From assembly GCA_945897545.1 (NCBI GenBank), contig CAMDGJ010000129.1, positions 1 to 8,186 of the forward strand: DNA of 8,186 bases, given 5' to 3'. A program made the translations under genes and the position numbers. Positions 1 to 6,022 of the stretch are shown piece by piece. The notes under the pieces were generated by a model. The model did not search any database. It had not been told where the DNA came from and worked only from the letters and a program-made list of their open reading frames with translations. The stretch is from Flavobacterium psychrophilum (lineage in GTDB: Bacteria > Bacteroidota > Bacteroidia > Flavobacteriales > Flavobacteriaceae). Numbering within the stretch: position 1 is the stretch's first letter; every line of letters begins with the position of its first letter.

Positions 1-846
1 ATGTAGGATCAAGAAATCTTTTGTTTTTTTTGATATAATTTTTAATGTTTTGAAACTTAGTCTCATCTGATTCTTTCACATTAGCTCCATTGTTTATCGT
101 TTTTTCTTCGGCAGCAATTTCTTTTCGTAATTGTATTCTTTCTACCATCAAAGAATAATTATAAAAACCTTGATAGCTAATCCAATACAATAGTGCCGTA
201 CTACTCAAGCGCAACGGATAATATATATAAACTTGTGGATTTAATACTTTGTATAGATTTAATACTATGGCACAAACCCACATCAGAATGACAAAACTAC
301 CAAAAAACATAAAATTTTTAAGCCATTTTACATTATCAAAGGCTAATACTTGTTGGTATAAATTCGAATAATTGAAAAGTATAATGATTGCTTTAATGAA
401 GAGAAATATAGAATAGGAAGCATTTATTATTTCCTCTATTTGATTATATTTAACAATAAAAAAATTATAATTTTCATTAAAATAATTGGGAATCAATGCA
501 AGTCTTATGCCTATTTCTAATACAAATAGCGAAATGGAAATAGTAACAACCGAAGATTTATTCTTTTCAATCTTTAGATAATATAGTAAAAAAGTGTAAA
601 AAGAAGGGAAAATAAGGACATACCAAGGTATTTGAAATCTATGAATAAAAAAATTAGCGTTTGTAAAAATTGTTTCAAGTGTTAATGCTTGGAGATTGTT
701 AAGCATCATAAATAAAACTACTAAATTCAAATAAATAATAGATTTATCTCTTCTGTTTTTTGAAAATTGAGTTGCAACTATAAATATACTCCCAAGTATA
801 AACCCAGAAATTATTAAAAAAATAAATCGAATATGTTTTTCATCAT
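1..846 (-). CDS. Membrane-bound AraC-type transcriptional regulator, N-terminal part (runs off left edge; start disrupted)
   Basis: One reading frame on the minus strand stays open from 877 to the left edge, about 292 codons. It encodes about seven hydrophobic helices, beginning near HIRFIFLIISGF and ending near STALLYWISYQGFYNY. A charged linker (ERIQLRKEIAAEEK) follows, then YIKKNKRFLDPT at the window edge. This is the layout of Bacteroidota regulators in which a multi-helix membrane sensor is joined to a C-terminal AraC helix-turn-helix domain; the FLDP segment usually sits just before that domain. The DNA-binding part itself lies outside the window, so a LytTR or kinase output is possible but less likely. 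No ATG, GTG or TTG lies in frame before the first helix: the earliest are TTG at 730 and ATG at 709, inside helix 2. A double ATG at 846-841 is followed by five A; a sixth A would put it exactly in frame (MMKKHIRF). The true start is therefore probably 846, with a one-base deletion or sequence error. The gene follows the SprT-like gene by about 60 nt. Confidence 0.75.
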
Positions 847-904
847 TAATTTTTTTAATATTAATAAATTTTACACTTCATTTTTTGAGTTACTATTTGG
901 GTTT

Positions 905-1504
905 TCAACTTGGCAACAACTCCACCTCGGCATTTGGATTAAAAAGATAGGTCTTTCCTGAACTTAATTCGAGACATTCGTAACGTTTCGTTCTTAAAGC
1001 TCCTTTTTTGAAAATTTTACAGTTCCGAATTCTAAAAATACTGCCGTAAGGTATTTCAAAGATATGGTTTTTATCGTTTTGTTCATCAAACTGTTTGAGT
1101 GCTAAAGATAATGTGGCGTCAGTGTCACTACTTGCTGAAGGATTTTTAAAATGTCGTGCCAACAATGGCAATAAATGATTGGGGAAAATCTCAGGACGAA
1201 TAAACGGAATCATCAATCGCTGAAAGGAAAATTTCCATTCGTTTCCGTGTGGTTTGATATTGCGACCATATTTTTCGAAAGCTACCAAATGTGAAATTTC
1301 GTGAACCAACGTAATCAAAAATTTGTATTTATTCAGGCTGGCATTGACCGTGATTTCATGTTTTCCGCTGAATCCTTTTCGATAATCGCCATGTCGAGTG
1401 ACACGTTCGTTCACAATTTTGAGATGTACCTGATTGGTTACAATCAGCTCAAAAACTGGTTGCACGGCGTGTTCGGGAATATATTTTGAAAGGGTTTCGG
1501 ACAA
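905..1504 (-). CDS. SprT-like zinc metalloprotease domain protein
   Basis: This 199-residue cytoplasmic protein carries the zincin motif HEISH at residues 68-72, with H68 and H72 as zinc ligands and E69 as catalytic base. The third ligand is probably H86 in KPHGNEWK. That spacing fits the SprT/Spartan fold, whose eukaryotic members cleave DNA-protein crosslinks; the role of bacterial members is largely unsettled. The C-terminal part (about 147-197) looks like a small beta domain. It has only two cysteines, C162 and C177, far apart, so the zinc ribbon of classical SprT is absent. The start codon is TTG at 1504. No ATG lies upstream in frame before a stop, and the opening MSETLSKYIPEHAVQPVF matches how I expect this family to begin. 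The upstream SDR gene ends 94 nt away across a heptamer repeat array, so co-transcription with it is uncertain. Confidence 0.85.
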   Translation of the reverse strand: MSETLSKYIPEHAVQPVFELIVTNQVHLKIVNERVTRHGDYRKGFSGKHEITVNASLNKYKFLITLVHEISHLVAFEKYGRNIKPHGNEWKFSFQRLMIPFIRPEIFPNHLLPLLARHFKNPSASSDTDATLSLALKQFDEQNDKNHIFEIPYGSIFRIRNCKIFKKGALRTKRYECLELSSGKTYLFNPNAEVELLPS

Positions 1505-1505
1505 T

Positions 1506-1590
1506 GTTATGAGTTATGGGTTAAAGGTTGTGGGTGATGAGTTATAGTTTTATGGGTTGCACGTTTAACGACTAACGCATAACCCCCAAC
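1506..1590. repeat. Degenerate 7-bp tandem repeat array with inverted copies
   Basis: The plus strand reads as successive 7-mers of consensus GTTATGG from 1506: GTTATGA, GTTATGG, GTTAAAG, GTTGTGG, GTGATGA and GTTATAG through 1547. An 8-bp unit (1548-1555) and GTTGCAC follow. From about 1563 to 1590 the same motif appears on the other strand; read in reverse the units are GTTGGGG, GTTATGC, GTTAGTC and GTTAAAC. The right arm can pair with the left: positions 1574-1587 match about 11 of 14 bases near 1510-1523. The array fills nearly the whole gap between the SDR stop and the SprT-like start. It has no coding potential and no T-run terminator. Short degenerate repeats of this style occur between genes in Flavobacterium, from memory only. 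Confidence 0.7.
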
Positions 1591-1598
1591 TTTACTAG

Positions 1599-2276
1599 CT
1601 ACGGATTTGTAGAGGAAACTTGTAACACTTTTCCGTTATAATATTTGTTTCCGGTTAAGGCAAAATCAAAAATATAATTGGCCATAGCTGCAGCAGAAAT
1701 TGGTGCTTCATACCCCGGAAATGCTTCTTGCAACATTTCCGTTTGAACTGCTCCAAGCGCCAAAACATTAAATGCAACTCCTCTTTCTTTATATTCTTCT
1801 GCCAATAATTCTGACAAGGTGATTACAGCTCCTTTGCTCGAACTATAGGCTGCAAGACCAGCAAATTTAAGGCTTCCTTGAATCCCGCCCATCGAACTTA
1901 TGGTAACTACATGACTTCCTTTTTGCAAAAAAGGTAAGCATACACGAGTCAAATTGGCAACGCCAAAAACATTGACTTTAAAGATGTTTTCGAATTCGAT
2001 TTGGGAAGTTTCTATAAAAGGTTTTAGCAGCAAACTTCCTGCATTATGGATTATGACATCTACGTTCTTCCAAGAATGGGAAATAAAACTTTCCACTTTC
2101 TGCATTTCGCTTTCATCGGATAAATCGACTGAAAGGCAAGTTATATTTGGGTTTGCAATAAGTACTTGAGGCGTTTTTCTGGAGATAGCCAAAACGTTAT
2201 GGCCAGCAGTAGCAAATTGTAACGCCAATTCATAACCTATTCCTCTCGAAGTCCCTGTAATGATGATATTTTTCAT
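1599..2276 (-). CDS. Short-chain dehydrogenase/reductase (SDR family)
   Basis: This is a 225-residue NAD(P)(H)-dependent oxidoreductase with a complete classical SDR core. The glycine-rich cofactor loop TGTSRGIG lies at residues 7-14, and R11 together with R33 after strand 2 suggests NADPH preference (inference). DL at 51-52 contacts the adenine ring. NAG at 78-80 is intact. The catalytic residues are N102 in VNVFG, S127/S128 in TISSMGG, and Y144 with K148 in YSSSK. The substrate cannot be read from the sequence. At 225 residues it is slightly short, ending soon after the substrate loop (LQEAFPG) and a final GKVLQVSS strand, but nothing essential is missing. There is no signal peptide, so it is cytoplasmic. 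The ATG start at 2276 places the Rossmann strand correctly. It is transcribed divergently from the GNAT gene across a 220-nt region, and I found no convincing TAnnTTTG promoter on its own strand. Confidence 0.9.
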   Translation of the reverse strand: MKNIIITGTSRGIGYELALQFATAGHNVLAISRKTPQVLIANPNITCLSVDLSDESEMQKVESFISHSWKNVDVIIHNAGSLLLKPFIETSQIEFENIFKVNVFGVANLTRVCLPFLQKGSHVVTISSMGGIQGSLKFAGLAAYSSSKGAVITLSELLAEEYKERGVAFNVLALGAVQTEMLQEAFPGYEAPISAAAMANYIFDFALTGNKYYNGKVLQVSSTNP

Positions 2277-2328
2277 TCGAAGTTAAAATTTGTTTTTTTT
2301 GGAAAATGGAATTCGCACATCTCCTGTA

Positions 2329-2379
2329 GCACAACATTAAAATTTTACTTGTGCTTATTTCATTTAGCGAAAATAAGCA
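2329..2379. promoter_or_regulatory. Two adjoining inverted repeats in the divergent intergenic region
   Basis: GCACAA (2329-2334) pairs with TTGTGC (2349-2354) around an internal palindrome, TAAAATTTTA (2338-2347). A second inverted repeat, TGCTTATTT (2352-2360) with AAATAAGCA (2371-2379), is a perfect 9-bp stem with a 10-nt loop and overlaps the first by three bases. No T-run follows in either direction in the manner of a terminator. The position, about 50-100 nt upstream of the SDR start, would suit a repressor or activator site. This is inference from symmetry alone, and chance symmetry is possible in such AT-rich DNA. Confidence 0.3.
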
Positions 2380-2428
2380 AAAACTTTAAAAAAAGATATT
2401 ATAGTACGGTATTGTTTGTAATATTAAA

Positions 2429-2458
2429 TTTGGATCCATATTCGTTTTCTTAATTTTG
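2429..2458 (+). promoter_or_regulatory. Bacteroidota-type promoter for the GNAT gene
   Basis: TTTG at 2429-2432 is followed after 18 nt by TAATTTTG at 2451-2458, an exact match to TAnnTTTG. This is the -33/-7 arrangement recognised by the primary sigma factor of Bacteroidota. Transcription would begin near 2463, leaving a leader of about 34 nt before the ATG at 2497. A second TAnnTTTG match (TAAATTTG, 2425-2432) overlaps the -33 element but has no suitable upstream TTG. Confidence 0.6.
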
Positions 2459-2496
2459 GGCAGCAATTAAACATCCTTTAAATTCTGAATAAAATA

Positions 2497-3060
2497 ATGA
2501 GAAACATACAACTCGAAGTAGCAAAATTAATTGATATTGATGGTGTTTTAGAATTACAAAAACAATATTTAGTATCCAATTTAACCGAAGAAGAAAAGAA
2601 GTCTGGATTTGTCACTACTCCTTTTTCGGTAGAGCAATTGACTTATGTTATTAATAATGAAGGGCTTTTTATTGCCAAAGACAACAATAAAATTATTGCT
2701 TATCTCTTTGCCGAAAGTTGGGATTTCTTTAGTCAATACCCCATTTTCGAATATATGATTAGCTTGTTTCCAAAGCTAAACTTTTTGGATTTTGAAATCA
2801 ATACAATCACAAGTTTTCAATACGGCCCTATTTGTATCGATAAAAAATTCCGTGGAAAAGGATTGATTAATTTGCTCTTTGAATTTATGCGAATTCATAT
2901 CGTAAAACGATATCCGTTGAGTTTGACTTTTATCAACAAAACTAATATTCCTTCCTATAAAGCGCACACTGAAAAACTACAATGGACTGTCATTGGGGAT
3001 TTTGAATTCAACGACAACAATTATTATATTTTGGGGTATGATATGAATATGCCCGTTTAA
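2497..3060 (+). CDS. GNAT-family N-acetyltransferase
   Basis: This 187-residue protein probably transfers an acyl group from acetyl-CoA to an amine; the acceptor is unknown. GNAT features run in order. An N-terminal helix and loop region (residues 8-60) is followed by the strand KIIAYLFAES at 65-74 and motif A, with PICIDKKFRGKGLINLL at 111-127; R119, G120, K121 and G122 form the pyrophosphate loop. Motif B-like INKTNIPSYKAHTEKLQW follows at 146-163, where asparagine and the helix after it commonly line the CoA site. A final strand, NNYYILGYDM, completes the fold. It is the only plus-strand gene here, with its own promoter, and is convergent with the membrane protein at 3070 with only 9 nt between the stop codons. 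I saw no terminator hairpin between them. The ATG at 2497 fits the family's N-terminus. Confidence 0.85.
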   Translation: MRNIQLEVAKLIDIDGVLELQKQYLVSNLTEEEKKSGFVTTPFSVEQLTYVINNEGLFIAKDNNKIIAYLFAESWDFFSQYPIFEYMISLFPKLNFLDFEINTITSFQYGPICIDKKFRGKGLINLLFEFMRIHIVKRYPLSLTFINKTNIPSYKAHTEKLQWTVIGDFEFNDNNYYILGYDMNMPV

Positions 3061-3069
3061 TGAAGTCGA

Positions 3070-3714
3070 TTATAATTTGCGGAAATACTTCTTATACACT
3101 TTAAATCCTTGAAAAACTGCCAAGCCAACAAAAAACAAAGGAATCACTATTGGGATAATACATTTTGAATAATCGAGTATTTTTTGAGACAATGAATCCA
3201 ACAAAATAATTATTAAAAGCATCCCAAAAAAAGTTCCTACTAAAGTCCCAAGAATATAATAAAACTTTAAGTTTCGCTCTAAAGAAATGGATTTGGCATT
3301 CAATAGATACAAATTCCAGCCCATCCAAAATGGTATTTGAAGAAAATTTAATCCGCACAACACCATGCCAATAATAAAAGGAGAATATTGAACGTAATTT
3401 TCTAAATAATTATGTCCTTCAACTGTTTGATTGGAATTTATGTAAAACAGAAAAGCAATCAGTAAAAGAAAAAAGATGGCAAAAAAATCAATTGACTTCA
3501 TTAACTTTTTGCTTGCTGCCAATTGGTTTGCAAAAATAACGGTGAAATAAATCACAACAGCTTCTACTAAAATCACTCCTAATAAATAAAAAAGTACTGA
3601 ATTAATTCCCCATTCTGAAAGCACCTCAACCCCAATAATATTCAAATATCCCAAGGGAAGTGAACCTAGAAAGCTTACAATAAATCCAAAAAATATGTTC
3701 TTGAGTATTGTCAT
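3070..3714 (-). CDS. Six-helix membrane protein, LysE/RhtB-like exporter (putative)
   Basis: This is a 214-residue integral inner-membrane protein with hydrophobic segments at about 5-27, 38-62, 74-92, 110-133, 150-172 and 184-204. The length, six-helix plan and opening (GFIVSFLGSLPLGYLNIIG) resemble the LysE/RhtB family of amino-acid exporters, where the first helix carries a proline-glycine motif followed by a small polar residue. Here that motif reads LPLGYLN rather than PGP, so the family link is tentative and the substrate unknown. The tail KVYKKYFRKL is strongly basic, consistent with a cytoplasmic end. It lies 61 nt downstream of the ATP-grasp stop, separated by a palindromic repeat. 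It may belong to the same transcript, but no promoter of its own is visible. Confidence 0.65.
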   Translation of the reverse strand: MTILKNIFFGFIVSFLGSLPLGYLNIIGVEVLSEWGINSVLFYLLGVILVEAVVIYFTVIFANQLAASKKLMKSIDFFAIFFLLLIAFLFYINSNQTVEGHNYLENYVQYSPFIIGMVLCGLNFLQIPFWMGWNLYLLNAKSISLERNLKFYYILGTLVGTFFGMLLIIILLDSLSQKILDYSKCIIPIVIPLFFVGLAVFQGFKVYKKYFRKL

Positions 3715-3723
3715 AATTATATT

Positions 3724-3769
3724 GCCACGAATTCACGAATTAATTTGTATGAATTTGTGAATTCGTGGC
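3724..3769. repeat. Palindromic repeat built from 8-bp units (CACGAATT)
   Basis: The left arm at 3724-3741 holds two tandem CACGAATT units. The right arm at 3752-3769 holds two inverted units, AATTTGTG and AATTCGTG. The arms match at 17 of 18 positions; the exception is a G-T pair that would still wobble in a plus-strand RNA. The loop is 10 nt (3742-3751). No T-tract follows the stem on the minus strand, so it is not a classical terminator, although a strong stem between the ATP-grasp stop and the next start could protect the upstream mRNA or attenuate transcription (inference). Similar GAATTCGTGGC-type palindromes are, from memory, frequent between Flavobacterium genes. Confidence 0.85.
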
Positions 3770-3775
3770 CAAACT

Positions 3776-4822
3776 TTAAAAATTTACAATCTTTTTGCTT
3801 TGCTCTAAATGCAATCTGTATTCTTTCATCCCAACTTTGTGCGCTAAATAAGGGATTCCCTTTTTGTGATTTTCCACGCTTATTTCATACATATAGGTAA
3901 TGTGTCGTGCTAATTCCTTCCAAGCAAAAAATAAAGAATGTTTTGGATCATAAATATGAGTTGGTTCGCTTGCTGCTCCGTTTAATTCAACGACCGAGAA
4001 ATTCTTCCCATTTTCTAATTCTTCCCAAGTATTATACATAACATCTAATCTTCCGAAATAAAACCCGGGGATTTGCAAACACATTTCGTTGATGGTTGCG
4101 GTAAATTGTGGACTAATCCAATGGCTACCGTCTATGAACTTTGCGCCACGAGCGTGATTACCAAAGGGAACTAAATTCAGTTTTTCGCCTTTTGGTAAAA
4201 TGTTTAATAATTTCGTACCATATTCTATTTGCAAGGTTTTCAATTGCAATTCGTAACGCGGATTTCTTTTAATTAACTCTTCGGTTGTAGAAAAACCATC
4301 GCCCGTAATGATTAGAAATTCTTTGGAAACAATGCCTGTTATTTTACCCGTTTTTTCTCCCGACGCATCGGGAGGATAGTGCACATAAAAAATACCGACT
4401 TCCTTTTCGAAAGGAATTAAATCTTGCACCAAATAATCAAAATTAGCTTTGCTATTGTAGCATTCTAATTCTTGTGAATTGTGAATTTTTTTAACGGCCG
4501 AACCTCTCAATCCAATATCTGGCTTGGCTATAAATGGATATTTTATACCTGAATCTTGAATTAATTTTAGAATTTCTTCCAATGGAGTTCCTTCTTTTAT
4601 CAATTCGGTTTTCGGGTAATAATGTTGCGGAATCAAGTTGTAAATTGCTTTTTTAGACTCCATTATAAATCCTCCATTTTTTATAGTGGGATTAGACGCA
4701 TTAAAGAAAAATAATGATTTTGCCTTAATAGAATAGAATATCCAAAGAAAATAAATTGGAATATAGACCACCTGAAATGGCCAGTATTCCCAATGAAATA
4801 GTTTATGAATAAAAATTTTCAA
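3776..4822 (-). CDS. Membrane-anchored ATP-grasp protein (D-Ala-D-Ala ligase-like fold)
   Basis: This 348-residue protein probably joins a carboxylate to an amine using ATP, but the substrates are unknown. A hydrophobic N-terminal stretch (about 12-30, WEYWPFQVVYIPIYFLWIF) suggests one membrane anchor or an amphipathic hairpin, followed by FFFNASNP and GG at 50-51. The ATP-grasp part starts near 94: YPFIAKPD has nucleotide-binding K100, and GLRGSAV is a glycine-rich loop. DGFSTTEEL at 175-183 resembles the GDGKST motif of cyanophycin synthetase-type enzymes. FGRLDV (D260) and VELNG (E279, N281) are the likely metal ligands. It differs from true D-Ala-D-Ala ligases in its N-terminus, so the name should not be copied across. 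The start codon is TTG at 4822: no ATG precedes it in frame, and the next in-frame ATG (residue 54) would remove the aromatic N-terminus. It follows NRDE by 11 nt. A short palindrome encodes residues 150-156. Confidence 0.8.
   Translation of the reverse strand: MKIFIHKLFHWEYWPFQVVYIPIYFLWIFYSIKAKSLFFFNASNPTIKNGGFIMESKKAIYNLIPQHYYPKTELIKEGTPLEEILKLIQDSGIKYPFIAKPDIGLRGSAVKKIHNSQELECYNSKANFDYLVQDLIPFEKEVGIFYVHYPPDASGEKTGKITGIVSKEFLIITGDGFSTTEELIKRNPRYELQLKTLQIEYGTKLLNILPKGEKLNLVPFGNHARGAKFIDGSHWISPQFTATINEMCLQIPGFYFGRLDVMYNTWEELENGKNFSVVELNGAASEPTHIYDPKHSLFFAWKELARHITYMYEISVENHKKGIPYLAHKVGMKEYRLHLEQSKKIVNF
4357..4374. repeat. CTCCCGA palindrome inserted in frame in the ATP-grasp gene
   Basis: CTCCCGA (4357-4363) and TCGGGAG (4368-4374) form a perfect 7-bp inverted repeat with a four-base centre, CGCA. 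On the minus strand it encodes the PPDASGE part of the ATP-grasp protein, at about residues 150-156 in a predicted loop. G+C content is much higher than in the surrounding coding sequence. Palindromes ending in TCCCGA/TCGGGA are, from memory, a recurrent short repeat in Flavobacterium genomes; copy number here cannot be tested from one window. Confidence 0.6.
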
Positions 4823-4833
4823 GCTGTTTTTAC

Positions 4834-5544
4834 TTAAATTATAATGAATGTAGTTTCGAAATCTTTATTAGTAATCAAATCATAATGCAAGATAGTCACC
4901 TTGTTTCTTTCGATCACAGATTGTGTGATGCTCAACGTTTTTAATTCATCTTTTCTGTTGATAACCAATCCGTTTTCGGGATTATCATTTTCAGTATGAC
5001 GATGAAAATGAAGCATTTCTGTTTCTGATACTATTGAATTTGAATCTAAAAAAGAGTGAAACCAGTCGGCACGATTTTCTCTTATGTCCTTTGGATACAA
5101 AGTAACCGATGACCAAACGTGATTTTTTTTTGTGTCTAAAGAAATACAATCTTTATCTTTTCCATCCCAGCGTAATTGAAAAAGTTCGTTGTCTTGGAAT
5201 AATACCAACGTAAAAGGTTCGATTCTCTCTATATTTATTACATCCCAAAAATCCTTTGGCGATGCACTACTGATAATTTCCAAAACAATCAAACCGCGAC
5301 TTTTCCGATAGTGGGGTTCATGTTTATGTTTTTCAGAGGCTCCATTCAACAAAACTACTATTGTTCCTGATTCATCAACGGCAAACCAAGTTCCGCCCGC
5401 TTTTGGATCCTTTGGAAAAATGATATTTTTGTTGTTTACTAAATAATTTTTGGGTTCGACGGCATTGGGTCTAATTACTTTTTCATCTCGATTTGAAGTA
5501 ATAATAGTTTTACCATTCGAAGCAACGAAACTTACTGTGCACAT
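4834..5544 (-). CDS. NRDE family protein (TANGO2-like)
   Basis: The protein has 236 residues and begins MCTVSF, so removal of the initiator methionine would leave cysteine at the N-terminus, as in Ntn-type hydrolases. The family signature NRDE is intact at 18-21. Further conserved blocks are AGGTW at 49-53, LLNG at 65-68 and SRG at 82-84. The human homologue TANGO2 is linked to metabolic crises, and both haem handling and lipid roles have been proposed; the bacterial function is not established. No signal peptide is seen. The start codon overlaps the end of the DinB-like gene: ATG at 5544 lies 13 nt inside it, in another frame. This indicates translational coupling. The ATP-grasp gene follows 11 nt later. 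Confidence 0.9.
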   Translation of the reverse strand: MCTVSFVASNGKTIITSNRDEKVIRPNAVEPKNYLVNNKNIIFPKDPKAGGTWFAVDESGTIVVLLNGASEKHKHEPHYRKSRGLIVLEIISSASPKDFWDVINIERIEPFTLVLFQDNELFQLRWDGKDKDCISLDTKKNHVWSSVTLYPKDIRENRADWFHSFLDSNSIVSETEMLHFHRHTENDNPENGLVINRKDELKTLSITQSVIERNKVTILHYDLITNKDFETTFIII

Positions 5545-6020
5545 TGATTTCTGTATTCGATAGTGGAACGGGCAACACCAAAATTTTCGTGGATATTAAT
5601 CGATGAATATTGTAAAATAGCCACTTTTATCATGGCTTGATGGTGAATACAATGCTCAAAATTATAGAGTAATTCTCTGTAATAATTACTTTCGGTTATA
5701 ATTTCGTGGCTTTCAATCTTTTGTTTTAAGACAATATTTTTATTCTCCTTGTCTAAATTATTCTGGATTTGCACAATGTGGTGCATCGCAAAATCGGTAT
5801 CGGTCTGGATTAAAACATTTCGTTGGCGATCATCATAATTAATCACTCCCGAGTCATACTGATTTTCGAGACATTGAAACAACTCTATTATATGCCTTGT
5901 ATGTTCGCCAATACTGGCATTACTCAATTGCGTGCATGGACTCGAATACTGCACATTCGACAATTGCTTGAGTAAGTCAATCAATTCATCAAGATTATTA
6001 TTTATAGAGGATAATAGCAT
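5532..6020 (-). CDS. DinB-like four-helix metal-binding protein
   Basis: This is a 162-residue, mostly helical cytoplasmic protein. Histidines fall where the DinB/YfiT superfamily places its metal triad: H40 (or H43) in SIGEHTRHI at the end of helix 1-2, and H123 plus H127 in FEHCIHHQ in a later helix, giving HxxxH. Members include nickel- or zinc-dependent thiol S-transferases, among them bacillithiol transferase, as well as many proteins of unknown role, so a thiol-transfer function is possible but unproven. Length is normal for the family. It starts 2 nt after the DoxX-like stop, and its last 13 nt overlap the start of the NRDE gene, which points to coupled translation. Confidence 0.8.
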   Translation of the reverse strand: MLLSSINNNLDELIDLLKQLSNVQYSSPCTQLSNASIGEHTRHIIELFQCLENQYDSGVINYDDRQRNVLIQTDTDFAMHHIVQIQNNLDKENKNIVLKQKIESHEIITESNYYRELLYNFEHCIHHQAMIKVAILQYSSINIHENFGVARSTIEYRNQCAQ

Positions 6021-6022
6021 AT

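Noticed and set aside
1301..1489. Plus-strand open frame of 62 codons
   Set aside because: It lies wholly inside the SprT-like gene on the opposite strand, with no family-like motif and no promoter.
1506..1590. CRISPR array
   Set aside because: Units are only 7 bp and directly adjacent, with no spacers and no cas genes.
1954..2169. Plus-strand open frame of 71 codons
   Set aside because: It is antisense to the intact SDR gene and has no recognisable domain.
2352..2379. Rho-independent terminator
   Set aside because: The 9-bp stem is AT-rich and is not followed by a T-run on either strand; it also lies upstream of both genes.
2425..2432. TAAATTTG as an alternative -7 element
   Set aside because: No TTG lies at the proper distance upstream; the TTTG here better serves as the -33 element for TAATTTTG at 2451.
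2776..2967. Minus-strand open frame of 63 codons
   Set aside because: It is antisense to the GNAT motif A region; conservation of that protein explains the open frame.
3050..3090. Bidirectional terminator between the convergent GNAT and LysE-like genes
   Set aside because: Only a weak GAAGT/ACTTC pairing with a long loop is present and there is no T-tract.
3101..3358. Minus-strand open frame of 85 codons
   Set aside because: It overlaps the LysE-like gene in another frame, while the six-helix reading is the clearly protein-like one.
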